From NCBI RefSeq assembly GCF_042666615.1, contig NZ_JBHTDD010000005.1, forward strand, positions 213,031 through 277,030: DNA of 64,000 bases, written 5' to 3'. The DNA comes from KBS50 sp042666615 (lineage in GTDB: Bacteria; Actinomycetota; Actinomycetes; Mycobacteriales; Micromonosporaceae). Below are positions 32,809-41,504 of this stretch, one piece after another. Numbering within the stretch: position 1 is the stretch's first letter; each line of letters begins with the position of its first letter. Position numbers and translations under genes: made by a program. Under the pieces are notes generated by a model that saw only the letters and a list, made by a program, of their open reading frames with translations, ran no database searches and was not told the DNA's origin.

Positions 32809-33546
32809 ATGCTCGTACTCGCCCACGTCAGCGATCCGCACCTGGACGGCACCGACCGGACCCAGCACCGCGCCGAGCGGGTGATGGACCACCTGCGCTC
32901 CCTGCCCCGGCCGGTCGACGCGATCCTGGTCACCGGGGACATCGCCGACCACGCCGAGCCCGACGAGTACGTGACGGCGGCGCGGATCTTCACGGCGCCG
33001 GTCCCGGTGCTCTTCGCGCCGGGCAACCACGACGCCCGGGCGCCCATGCGCGAGCATCTACTCGGCGAACCGCCCGCCGACGAACCCGTCAATCGCCTGC
33101 ACCGGGTCGGCGACGCGGTGATCCTGATGTGCGACTCGACGGTCCCCGGGGAGGCGCACGGGGAATTGGCGCCAGAGACTGTCGAATGGATCGACCACCA
33201 GCTCACCCGCCATCCGGACCTGCCGGCGTTCCTGGCCTTCCACCACCCGCCGGTACGGATGCACCACCCCCTGCCGGACACCTGGCCGCTGCGCCCAGCC
33301 GCCGACCTCGCGGCGTTGCTGCACGCCCACCCGCGGGTCGTCGCCGTGCTGACCGGGCACGCGCACACCGCCGCCGCGGCCACCTTCGCCGATCGTCCGC
33401 TCCTGGTGGCGCCCGCGATCACGTGGGCGTTGCGGATGCCCTGGGAGGGTGACCGGCCGGCCGACACCGACGCGCCACCCTGGCTCGCGTACCACGTGCT
33501 CGGCGACGACGGCAGCTTCGTCACCCACTACCGGGTGGTGGCGTGA
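32809..33546 (+). CDS. CpdA-like metallophosphoesterase
   Basis: The 245-residue protein has all five calcineurin-type metal motifs: SDPHLDG near the N-terminus, GDIADHA, APGNHD, FHHPP and TGHAHT. It resembles 3',5'-cyclic nucleotide phosphodiesterases of the CpdA/Rv0805 type. The ATG at 32809 follows GGGAGG. It is divergent from a CGNR regulator and followed after one base by a LysE gene. Confidence 0.9.
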   Translation: MLVLAHVSDPHLDGTDRTQHRAERVMDHLRSLPRPVDAILVTGDIADHAEPDEYVTAARIFTAPVPVLFAPGNHDARAPMREHLLGEPPADEPVNRLHRVGDAVILMCDSTVPGEAHGELAPETVEWIDHQLTRHPDLPAFLAFHHPPVRMHHPLPDTWPLRPAADLAALLHAHPRVVAVLTGHAHTAAAATFADRPLLVAPAITWALRMPWEGDRPADTDAPPWLAYHVLGDDGSFVTHYRVVA

Positions 33547-33547
33547 G

Positions 33548-34177
33548 GTGACGGTGCTGGTGGCGGGCGGGTTCCTAATCGCCGTCCTTCCGCTGGTCGC
33601 CACTCCCGGGGCGAGCCTCACCCTGCTCGTCCAGCGGGTCACCGACCGGGGCGTCGGCCAGTGCGGCCCGGTGATCGCCGGCACCGTCACCGGCCTGTAC
33701 ACGCACGCCGGGTTGGCCGCCGTCGGACTGTCCGCCCTGGTCATGCGGTCCAGCCAGCTCTACACCGTGGTACGCCTGGTCGGCGCCGGCTACCTGGTCG
33801 GGCTCGGCATCTGGATGTGGCGCGGGTCGACGGGTGCGCGCTCAGCGGACCGCGGTGCCCAGGACCGCGACGTGCGGGAGCGCGGCTCGACGTACCGGCA
33901 GGCACTGCTGGTAAACGTGCTCAACCCGAAGGCCGCCTCGATCTACCTGACGTTGGTGCCGCAGTTCGTCGACCCGGGGGGTGCCGTGACGTACCAGATC
34001 CTGCTGCTGGCCACCGCGCACGCCGTGCTCATCGCGGCCTGGCTGGTCGGCTGGACCGTGGTGCTGGCCCGGGTCGGGCGGGCCGTCCGCTCGGCACGGT
34101 TCGCCGCCATCGCGCGGCGGACCTGCGGGGTGGTACTTGTCGCCCTCGGGCTACGCGCCGCGATATCGACCGGGTAA
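33548..34177 (+). CDS. LysE/RhtB-family amino-acid exporter
   Basis: The 209-residue product has six hydrophobic segments and the LysE motif VATPGASLTLLVQRVTDRGVGQ in the first loop, plus QALLVNVLNPKAASIYL. The family exports amino acids such as threonine, homoserine or lysine. The GTG at 33548 is one base after the phosphodiesterase stop codon, so the genes are cotranscribed; another GTG at 33554 is possible. Confidence 0.88.
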   Translation: MTVLVAGGFLIAVLPLVATPGASLTLLVQRVTDRGVGQCGPVIAGTVTGLYTHAGLAAVGLSALVMRSSQLYTVVRLVGAGYLVGLGIWMWRGSTGARSADRGAQDRDVRERGSTYRQALLVNVLNPKAASIYLTLVPQFVDPGGAVTYQILLLATAHAVLIAAWLVGWTVVLARVGRAVRSARFAAIARRTCGVVLVALGLRAAISTG

Positions 34178-34216
34178 CGGGCGATGCCGGTCGGGATGCG
34201 AGGCCAGTTCGGTCCG

Positions 34217-34282
34217 GGTGGCGTGGCCATGCCGGTCTGGTGGCGTGGCCACGTCGGCGCGGTGGCGTGGCCACGTCGTCCC
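34217..34282. repeat. 22-bp tandem repeat, 3 copies
   Basis: Three 22-base units starting GGTGGCGTGGCCAYG (34217, 34239, 34261) and a decayed fourth lie in the 226-base gap between the LysE and DHFR-like genes. No credible protein is encoded. Confidence 0.92.
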
Positions 34283-34403
34283 GGGATGGCCACGGTGCGG
34301 GCCGTGCGGTTCGGCCGGTCGTAAGCCGACGGAAAGGGGACCTGAAGCGGCGGCTGGCATCGTGGTCTCGGCAAGTAGCCAGGACGAATACCGGAGGACC
34401 ACA

Positions 34404-34970
34404 GTGCGCAAGATCATCGCCTCGACCTACGTCTCCCTCGACGGCGTCATCGAGGACCCGCAGAACTGGACCATGGAGTATTTCAGCGAGGACGCCGGCG
34501 CGTACGCGTTCGGTCTGTTGCAGACCTGCGACGCGCTGCTGATGGGGCGGCGGACCTACGACGGCTTCGCCGCCAGCTGGCCGACCATGGAGGAGCAGAC
34601 CGGCGAGTTCGGCGTCAAGATGAACACGATGCCGAAGTACGTCGTCAGCGACACCCTGGAGACGGCCGACTGGACCAACTCCACAATCATCCGGCGGGAC
34701 CAGGCCCTCGACGAGGTGCGGGCCCTCAAGGAGCAGCCCGGCGGCGACATCCTGATGTACGGCTTCGGGCCGCTCGCGTACGACCTGCTGCGCGACGGTC
34801 TGCTCGACGAGGCCCGGTTCTGGATCCACCCGGTGTTCGTCGGAGGGGAGAGCCTCTCCAACCAGTTCACCATCGACAAGGCCGCGCCGAAGCTGGAACT
34901 GGCCGACACGCAGACGCTCAGCTCCGGCGTGGTGATCGTCTCCTACCGCCCGGCGGCCAAGGCCACGTGA
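34404..34970 (+). CDS. dihydrofolate reductase-like (RibD C-terminal domain) protein
   Basis: The 188-residue product is read from the GTG at 34404, seven bases after GGAGG. It has the RibD_C/DHFR-like features KIIASTYVSLDGVIEDP, LLMGRRTYDGF and GFGPLAYDLLRDGLLDEARFWIHPVFVG. It is the second such reductase in the window (the other is at 25.6 kb) and differs enough to be a separate subfamily. Function unknown. Confidence 0.9.
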   Translation: MRKIIASTYVSLDGVIEDPQNWTMEYFSEDAGAYAFGLLQTCDALLMGRRTYDGFAASWPTMEEQTGEFGVKMNTMPKYVVSDTLETADWTNSTIIRRDQALDEVRALKEQPGGDILMYGFGPLAYDLLRDGLLDEARFWIHPVFVGGESLSNQFTIDKAAPKLELADTQTLSSGVVIVSYRPAAKAT

Positions 34971-35016
34971 CGGTCACCCGCCAGGCCCCGACGACCGTGA
35001 GCAGCACCAGGCCCGG

Positions 35017-35550
35017 TCAGGGCGACGGAGACACGAACACCACGATGTCGGTCTCCCGGCCCGGCCGGGGTGCGGGCTCCGGCCAGCCGATCCGGCGATA
35101 GAACGCGAGGGTGTCGTGGGCCTGGTTCCAGGTCAGCAGCCAGGCCCGCCCCTCGGGTGCGTCGGCGGTGAAGGCGGTCAGCAGCCGGCGGCCCAGGCCG
35201 GTGCCGCGGGCCCGCGGTCGTACTCCCAGTTCGTCGATTTCGAGGGCGCCGACCAGCAGCTCCTCGACCCGGTCGGGACCGAGCCGGTCGAGCACCCTGC
35301 CGTAGGCGCGGTCGGTGCGGAACGGGGGTCGGGTGGGCCAGCCGGTGACGAAGCCGTCCACCTCGCCGCGATCGGAGAAGGACAGGATGGCCCGGAATCC
35401 GGGCCGCTGGGCGTCCTCCACCAACCGCCTGCGGAAGTCCACTGTGTCGGCCGGGTGCCGGTGATTCCACGGTGGACCGCTGAACACCTCGACGTACGCC
35501 TCGGTGAGCTGGTCGGCGACGGTGACTATGTCGGATCCGAAGTGTCGCAC
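35017..35550 (-). CDS. GNAT-family acetyltransferase
   Basis: The 177-residue product starts at the GTG ending at 35550 (VRHFGSDIVTVADQLTEAY); a TTG nine bases upstream or the ATG ending at 35607 are alternatives. The acetyl-CoA site is IDELGVRPRARGTGLGRRLL, followed by YRRIGWPE. It starts five bases after the SARP regulator stop codon, so both are on one transcript. Confidence 0.87.
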   Translation of the reverse strand: MRHFGSDIVTVADQLTEAYVEVFSGPPWNHRHPADTVDFRRRLVEDAQRPGFRAILSFSDRGEVDGFVTGWPTRPPFRTDRAYGRVLDRLGPDRVEELLVGALEIDELGVRPRARGTGLGRRLLTAFTADAPEGRAWLLTWNQAHDTLAFYRRIGWPEPAPRPGRETDIVVFVSPSP

Positions 35551-35555
35551 GGTGA

Positions 35556-38500
35556 TCAACTTAGCCGATCGGCCGAGTCGGTGCGACGCTCGCCTTCGGC
35601 GGGACACGCGTGCTCGGCGCAGTGCCCGGACGCCGCAGAAGACCAGTGTGCGGCGCGGACCGTCGCCAGCCGCAGGGCCTCCTCGGGGGTGAGCGCGCCG
35701 CCGCGCTCCAGCTCGATCGCGTAGTCGGCGTCACCGAGCGCCGCCCGGACGGCGCCGACGATCCGGTCGGTGTCGGCCGTCTCGGCGGGGCCGGCCGGTA
35801 GCCCACCGGACCTGCGGGCTGCCTCGGCGGACCCCAGCACGCGGGCCGCCGACCGGTGCTCGCCGGCCACCGACAGCGCACCGGCCATACCGACCAGGGC
35901 GTACGCGACGTCACGAGGGCCGCCGAGCTGTCCGGCCGTGGTGAAGGCCGCGGTGTGCCGGCGTACCGCTTCGGCGGCGTCGCCGCGCAGCTCGGCGGCG
36001 AAGCCCAACTCGGTGAGGACCAGTGACAGGTACAACGGCGGGTCGTCGGCTGACGCACCCCGTTCCAGCCCACCCAGGTGTGTCTCCGCCAGGTCGAGCA
36101 GGCCGTCCCGCCTTGCGGCGATGCCGAGCACCAGTTCCAGGAGGATCCGACCGAAGCGGAACCCGTGCTCCTCGGACATCGCCAGCGCCCGTTCGCACCA
36201 GGCGCGGGCGGCCGGGTAGTCGCCGAGCTGCACGCAGGTCCAGCCCAGCCAGCCGAGCCGGCCGACCGCGTCGGGCCACAGACCCAACTCCTCGGCGATC
36301 TCCAGTCCTTCCCGGTGCAGGCGCAGCGCCCGGTCATGGTCGCCCGCCATCTCGGCCAGGCTGCCGAGCCATTCGGTCGCCTGGAGGACTCCCCACCGGT
36401 CGCCGAGCTGGTCGAACAGCTCCGCGCTGCGGGCCGCGTCCCGGGTGAGCGACCCGGTGTCGCCGGCCGCGTGTGCCAGCTTCGCCCGCACGCTCAGCAC
36501 CGCCGCCTCGCCCCACCGGTCACCGAGATCCCGGAACGTCGCGAGGGCGGCCGTGAGCAGGGCAGTGCCGCCGTCGACATCACTCAGGTCGGTGCCGACG
36601 TGGGCGAGGAACCACTGGGCGCGGGCCAGACCGTGCGGATCGCCGGCTGTCGCGTACGCGGCCAGCGCCTCATCGCGCCGGACCAGCCAGTCGGTCACCT
36701 CGCCCTGCATGGCGGCGAGACCGGCGCGCCAGGCGAGCGCGTCGGCGCGCAGCGCCGCCGGCACCCCGCCGACATCGCCGGCCATCGCGCCCCCACCACC
36801 GGCACCGGTGACCGTTCCACGGCCCACGGCATTCTCGTCTGCCAGCGCCAGCGCGGTGTCCAGCGCGCGCGCCGCCTCCACGAGCCGGCCGCGCAGCTGG
36901 CGGTACCACACGAGGCCGGTGGCGAGCCGCAGCGCCGGCTCGGCGGCGCCGCGCCGCACCACGTGGTCGAACGCGGCCCGCAGGTTGGCCGACTCGGCGT
37001 CCATCCGGCGCAGCCACTCCCGCTGCCCGTGGCCGGTGAGCCCGGCCCGGGAGCGGGCGGCCAGCTCGGTGTAGTGGCCGGCGTGCCGCATGCGGATCCG
37101 GTCGGTCTCGCCGGACTCCGCCAGTCGGTCCAGGCAGTACGCGGTGACGGACTCCAGCAGCCGGTACCTCGGTTCGCCGCCTTCGGCCATCACCACCAGG
37201 GATCGGTCAACCAGCCGGGCCAGCAGGTCCAGCACCGCGTACGTCTCGACGTCGTCGCCGGCACACACCGCCTCCGCCGATTCGAGCGTGCAGCCGTCGA
37301 CATGCACCGCGAGCCGGCGCAGGACCACCCGTTCCGGCTCGCTGAGCAGGTCCCAGCTCCAGTCGACCATCGCGGTGAGGGTGCGTTGGCGGTGCGGCGC
37401 ACCGCGGTGACCGGTGGCGAGCAGCCGGAACCGGTCATCCAACCGGGCTACCAGGCCGTGCACGCCCAGCGCCCGCACCCGGGTGGCCGCGAGTTCGAGC
37501 GCCAGCGGGATGCCGTCGAGCCGGCGGCACAGCAGCGCTACGGCCGGCCCGGTCTCGGCGTCCAGGGCGAAACCCTTCGCGGTGGCGGCGGCCCGCGTCA
37601 CGAACAGCTGGACGGCGCTGGACCGGGCCCAGGCCGCGGCGTCCGCACCGGGCTCCGGCACCGTCAACGGGGGTACGTCCCAGAGCACCTCTCCGGCGAG
37701 GCCGAGCGGCTCCCTGCTGGTGGCCAGCACGGAGATGCCCTCCGCGCCGCGCATGATCCGGTCGACGAGGTCCGCCACCTCCTCAACCAGGTGCTCGCAG
37801 TTGTCGAGCACGAGCAGTTTCCGGCGCCCGCGCAACGCCGCCACAAGCGTTTCGGTCGGTGAGCCGGGCTGCCCGTCGGCGGCATCCCGGATACCCAGCA
37901 CGGCCAGCACCGCCTCGGCCGGCGCGTATCCCGGACCCGGTCCTGGCGTCATCGGTCCCGGTGCCGTGGCTCCCGGTGCCGTGGCTTCCGGGGTCGTCGG
38001 TCTCGGCGGTGTCGGTCCCGGGGTCGTCGGCCCGGGTGGTGTCGGTCCCGGTGGTGGCGGGGCGGCCCGGTCGAGGCCGGCGAGTTCGACGAGGAATACC
38101 CCGTTGTCGTACTCGTCGTGGAGCTGCCGGGCCGTCTCGATCGCGAGCCGGGTCTTGCCCACCCCGCCGGAGCCGACGAGCGTGACCAGCCGGCCCTTCG
38201 CGAGTAGGGCCCGCACCTCGTCGATCGCCTCGTCCCGGCCGATCAGCGCGGTCACCGGGGCGGGCAGGTTGGTCGGCGGCCGGTTCGCCGGTGGCGTCCC
38301 GGTGGCGGTCAGCGCGGGATCCTGGGCGAGCATCGACCGGTGCAGGGCGACCAGGCCCGGGCCAGGGTCCAGGCCCAACTCGTCGGCCAGCCGCTCCCGG
38401 AGGTCGCGGAAGCTGTCCAGGGCCTCGGTCGGCCGACCGGCACGATAGAGGGCGAGCAACTGCGCCGCCCGCAGCCGTTCCCGCAGCGGATGCCGCTCCA

Positions 38501-39056
38501 CCAGGTCGGACAGCTCCGCGGCGAGCGCGCTGTGCTCGCCGAGTTCCAGCCGGGTCTCGGCGTGCTCCTCCAGGACCGCGAGCCGCTGTTCCTCCAGCCG
38601 GTTGGCCGCTGCGCGGACGAACTCCTCGTCGGCGAAGTCGGCGTACGCCGGTCCCCGCCACAACGCGAGCGCGTCGGCGAACAACGCCGCCCGATCTCGC
38701 GGATCGGCGACGGTCCTGGCCCGGGCGGTGAGCGCGGCGAACCGCCCGGCGTCCACCGCTCCGGCGTCGACCTGGAGCAGGTAGCCGGGCGGGCGGGACA
38801 CGACCAGGTCACGCGCACCCGGCTCAGCGTCGGCCAGCGCCTTGCGAAGCTGGGACACCCGTACCTGGACCGCCCCGGCCGGGTTGGCCGGTACGCCGTC
38901 ACCCCAGAGGTCGTCCACGAGCCGGTCGGTGGAAACCGGCCGGCCGGCGTGCACGATCAGGTCGGCCAGCAGGGCCCGCACCTTCAGCCCGGGAACGGTG
39001 ACCGCCTCGCCGGCGTCGGTCCAGGCCGCCAACGGGCCCAACACCCCGAATCGCAT
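35556..39056 (-). CDS. SARP/AfsR-type transcriptional regulator with ATPase and TPR domains
   Basis: The 1166-residue protein starts MRFGVLGPLAAW. Residues 1-95 are an OmpR-like winged helix (QVRVSQLRKAL), 100-245 the bacterial transcriptional activator domain (LLALYRAGRPTEALDSF), about 275-560 an NB-ARC/STAND ATPase (Walker A VGSGGVGKTRLA, Walker B KLLVLDNCEH, ATSREPLG) and the rest TPR-like helical repeats. AfsR/SARP proteins activate secondary metabolism or stress genes when the ATPase senses a signal. A 15-bp repeat (37945-38064) adds about 40 Pro/Gly/Thr residues between Walker A and Walker B. No biosynthetic cluster is adjacent. Confidence 0.93.
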   Translation of the reverse strand: MRFGVLGPLAAWTDAGEAVTVPGLKVRALLADLIVHAGRPVSTDRLVDDLWGDGVPANPAGAVQVRVSQLRKALADAEPGARDLVVSRPPGYLLQVDAGAVDAGRFAALTARARTVADPRDRAALFADALALWRGPAYADFADEEFVRAAANRLEEQRLAVLEEHAETRLELGEHSALAAELSDLVERHPLRERLRAAQLLALYRAGRPTEALDSFRDLRERLADELGLDPGPGLVALHRSMLAQDPALTATGTPPANRPPTNLPAPVTALIGRDEAIDEVRALLAKGRLVTLVGSGGVGKTRLAIETARQLHDEYDNGVFLVELAGLDRAAPPPPGPTPPGPTTPGPTPPRPTTPEATAPGATAPGPMTPGPGPGYAPAEAVLAVLGIRDAADGQPGSPTETLVAALRGRRKLLVLDNCEHLVEEVADLVDRIMRGAEGISVLATSREPLGLAGEVLWDVPPLTVPEPGADAAAWARSSAVQLFVTRAAATAKGFALDAETGPAVALLCRRLDGIPLALELAATRVRALGVHGLVARLDDRFRLLATGHRGAPHRQRTLTAMVDWSWDLLSEPERVVLRRLAVHVDGCTLESAEAVCAGDDVETYAVLDLLARLVDRSLVVMAEGGEPRYRLLESVTAYCLDRLAESGETDRIRMRHAGHYTELAARSRAGLTGHGQREWLRRMDAESANLRAAFDHVVRRGAAEPALRLATGLVWYRQLRGRLVEAARALDTALALADENAVGRGTVTGAGGGGAMAGDVGGVPAALRADALAWRAGLAAMQGEVTDWLVRRDEALAAYATAGDPHGLARAQWFLAHVGTDLSDVDGGTALLTAALATFRDLGDRWGEAAVLSVRAKLAHAAGDTGSLTRDAARSAELFDQLGDRWGVLQATEWLGSLAEMAGDHDRALRLHREGLEIAEELGLWPDAVGRLGWLGWTCVQLGDYPAARAWCERALAMSEEHGFRFGRILLELVLGIAARRDGLLDLAETHLGGLERGASADDPPLYLSLVLTELGFAAELRGDAAEAVRRHTAAFTTAGQLGGPRDVAYALVGMAGALSVAGEHRSAARVLGSAEAARRSGGLPAGPAETADTDRIVGAVRAALGDADYAIELERGGALTPEEALRLATVRAAHWSSAASGHCAEHACPAEGERRTDSADRLS
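37945..38064. repeat. 15-bp tandem repeat, 8 copies, in the SARP ATPase domain
   Basis: Eight contiguous diverged 15-base units based on GGTGTCGGTCCCGGT encode a Pro-Gly-Thr-rich stretch. Copies differ by several bases, so this is older than the glycosyltransferase minisatellite. Confidence 0.9.
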
Positions 39057-39178
39057 CGGCCCAGCGTACGAGAACCGGCCCGGCCGGCCGGGGACGGCTG
39101 AAGCCGAGCTGAAGGCGACCGTAAGCGGGCGGGGCGATCGTGTGGAGGTGCCGGCGGGTGCGACGAGGAGGGTGCGGG

Positions 39179-39763
39179 ATGTCCGACGACCGACTACGGG
39201 TGGCGGTGATCATCGGGAGTACCCGGCGGGGGCGGTTCGGTCCCACCGTGGCCGACTGGTTCGTCCGGCAGGCCCGGCGCCGGCCGGAACTCACGGTGGA
39301 CCTCGTGGATCTGGCCGAGGCCGAGTTGCCGGAGGCGCTCGGCGACGGCGACGAGCGGCCCCCCGAGCCGGTACGCCGGTTGGCGCCGCGGCTGACCTCC
39401 GCCGATGCGTTCGTGGTGGTCACCCCCGAGTACAACCGCAGTGTGCCGGCGCCGCTGAAGTTGATGATCGACTGGTACGACGAGCCGTGGCGGGCCAAGC
39501 CGGTGACCGTGGTGGCGTACGGCCGGGACTCCGGCGGGTGGTACGCCGTCGAACAGTTGCGGCAGATGTTCACCGAGCTGAACGCGGTGACCATTCGTAA
39601 CACCGTCATCCTGCCCTGCTACTGGGATCTGTTCGCGGCGGACGGCAGTTGGCCGAAGCCGTCCGCCGACTGTCGGATCGCCGCCGGCGCCGCGCTCGAC
39701 CAGCTCACCTGGTGGGCGTACGCGTTGCGGGATGCCCGCGCCGCCCGCCCGTACCGGGGTTGA
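39179..39763 (+). CDS. NADPH-dependent FMN reductase family protein
   Basis: The 194-residue product is read from the ATG at 39179 after GAGGAGG. It has the flavodoxin-like phosphate loop IIGSTRRGRFGPTVADWF and the FMN loop TPEYNRSVPAPLKLMIDW. The family includes azobenzene and chromate reductases and quinone reductases. It is divergent from the SARP gene; a regulatory link is possible but unproven. Confidence 0.9.
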   Translation: MSDDRLRVAVIIGSTRRGRFGPTVADWFVRQARRRPELTVDLVDLAEAELPEALGDGDERPPEPVRRLAPRLTSADAFVVVTPEYNRSVPAPLKLMIDWYDEPWRAKPVTVVAYGRDSGGWYAVEQLRQMFTELNAVTIRNTVILPCYWDLFAADGSWPKPSADCRIAAGAALDQLTWWAYALRDARAARPYRG

Positions 39764-39873
39764 GAGTATGCCTGGCCATACCCCGATCCGGCCCACTGGC
39801 GCCAGTGCCCGCCACCCCCGCCCGATGATCTGCTGGTCCCGGACCGGCAGTGGAAGTACGGGACGGGAGTGGG

Positions 39874-40614
39874 ATGGAACGACTGGGAATCCGGACGGCG
39901 CTGGCCAGCGCCGTTCTGATCGCGGTGACCGGCTGCGGGGACCTCGCGGCGATCGACGAGGAGTCGGCGGCCGGGCGGGACTTCCCGTTCACCGGCACGG
40001 CACTCGCGATCGAGAACAGCGGCGCCGAGTTGCGGTTGGTCGGTGGACCGGCGGGCACCATCGGGGTGGACCGGACCCTGACCGGGAAGGCCACCCGGGA
40101 CGGCAACGCGCGGTGGTCGATGGACGACGGGACGCTGCGACTGTCGGTCACCTGTAGCGGGATCGTCCCCGACTGCGGTGGCCGGTACGTCGTGCACGTC
40201 CCACCCGGGGTGGCGATCGAGGTGGCAAGCGCCGGCGGACCGGTGCGGGCGGTCAAGCCGGGCGTCGATCTCACCGCCTCGGTGACCGACGGCTGGCTTC
40301 GGGTGGAGGAACCCGGCGGCAGGCTGCGCCTGCGCGCCGACAACGCGGTGGAGGTCACGGGGGCGCGTTCGGCCGACGTCGTCGCCAGGTCCACCGAGGG
40401 TGGCGTCACCCTCTCCTTCGCCGCCGCACCCCGGCGGGTCGAGGCGCGTGCCGACATCGGCGCGGTCACTGTCACGGTTCCCGACGGCCCGGAGACGTAC
40501 CGGCTGGCGGAGCGCGCGGGGACGGGGAGCATCCCCAGCGACCCGAGCAGCGCGCGGGTAATCACCGCCGTGGCCGGCGAGGGCCGGGCCAGCCGGGTAC
40601 GGAGGGCCGGTTGA
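39874..40614 (+). CDS. lipoprotein with DUF4097-like adhesin domain
   Basis: The 246-residue product starts at the ATG at 39874 and has a lipobox (LIAVTGCG, lipidated Cys at residue 21). The rest is a beta-strand-rich region resembling the DUF4097 repeat beta-sheet (EVASAGGPVRAVKPG, DLTASVTDGWLRVEEPGG), which is often found near ABC exporters or anti-sigma systems. It overlaps the ABC ATPase gene (TGATG) and so is part of its operon. Its role, perhaps an envelope sensor, is inferred. Confidence 0.8.
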   Translation: MERLGIRTALASAVLIAVTGCGDLAAIDEESAAGRDFPFTGTALAIENSGAELRLVGGPAGTIGVDRTLTGKATRDGNARWSMDDGTLRLSVTCSGIVPDCGGRYVVHVPPGVAIEVASAGGPVRAVKPGVDLTASVTDGWLRVEEPGGRLRLRADNAVEVTGARSADVVARSTEGGVTLSFAAAPRRVEARADIGAVTVTVPDGPETYRLAERAGTGSIPSDPSSARVITAVAGEGRASRVRRAG

Positions 40615-41504
40615 TGCTGGAGTTGATCGACATCAGCAAGGTCTACCGGGGTGGGAAGCGGGCGGTCGACGGGGTGAGGCTGCGGCTCGGCCCCGGTCTC
40701 GTCGGACTGCTCGGTCCCAACGGCGCGGGCAAGTCGTCGCTGCTGCGGATCGCCGCCACGGTCACCCGTCCGTCCACCGGTCGGGTGTTGTTCGAGGGCG
40801 CCGACGTGGTGGCCCGGCCCGATCCGCTACGTCGAACCCTGGGCTACCTGCCGCAGGACTTCGGGGTCTATCCCCACCTGAACGCCCGGGAGTTTCTGTC
40901 CTACCTGGCCGCCGTGAAGGGACTGGCCGCCCGCTCCGCCCGGGGACGGGTCGACGAACTGCTGGAACTTGTCAACCTGAGTGACGCTGGCCGGCGACCG
41001 CTGGGCACGTACTCCGGTGGGATGCTGCGCCGGGTCGGCATCGCGCAGACCCTGCTCGCCGATCCGGCGGTGCTTGTGGTCGACGAGCCGACCGCCGGCC
41101 TGGACCCGGAGGAGCGGGTCCGGTTCCGCAACCTGCTCAGCGACCTGGCCGCCGACCGGGTGGTGCTGCTCTCCACGCACATCGTCTCGGACATCGAGTC
41201 GGTCGCCGGTGACATCGCCGTGCTGGCCGGCGGTCGGCTGCTGCGCCGAGGCAGCCCGGAGGAACTGCTCCACTCGGTCGACGGTCAGGTGTGGGAGGCG
41301 CTTGTCGCCCCGGCCGACGTACCCCGGCTTCAGGCCCGGCACGTGGTCAGCCGGCTGGTGCGGACGGCGGCCGGGGTCCGGGTCCGGCTGGTGTCGCCGG
41401 TGCCGCCCGGCCCGGACGCGAGCCCGGTGGCGCCCGACCTGGAGGACGCCTACCTCGCCGTGGTCACCGCCCGCACCGGCCTTCCGAGCGGAGCCGGTCG
41501 ATGA
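40614..41504 (+). CDS. ABC transporter ATP-binding protein
   Basis: The 296-residue ATPase has Walker A GPNGAGKSS, the Q-loop LGYLPQDFGVYP, signature TYSGGMLRRVGIAQ, Walker B VLVVDEPTAGLDP and the switch His in STHIVSD. It resembles CcmA/BcrA-type exporter ATPases. It overlaps the lipoprotein gene upstream and the permease gene downstream (ATGA), so the three are translationally coupled. Confidence 0.95.
   Translation: MLELIDISKVYRGGKRAVDGVRLRLGPGLVGLLGPNGAGKSSLLRIAATVTRPSTGRVLFEGADVVARPDPLRRTLGYLPQDFGVYPHLNAREFLSYLAAVKGLAARSARGRVDELLELVNLSDAGRRPLGTYSGGMLRRVGIAQTLLADPAVLVVDEPTAGLDPEERVRFRNLLSDLAADRVVLLSTHIVSDIESVAGDIAVLAGGRLLRRGSPEELLHSVDGQVWEALVAPADVPRLQARHVVSRLVRTAAGVRVRLVSPVPPGPDASPVAPDLEDAYLAVVTARTGLPSGAGR

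Noticed and set aside
36078..37862. 594-residue plus-strand open frame opposite the SARP regulator
   Set aside because: It is antisense to a strongly recognisable gene, has repetitive His/Gln/Arg composition and no domain; long shadow frames are expected at this GC content.
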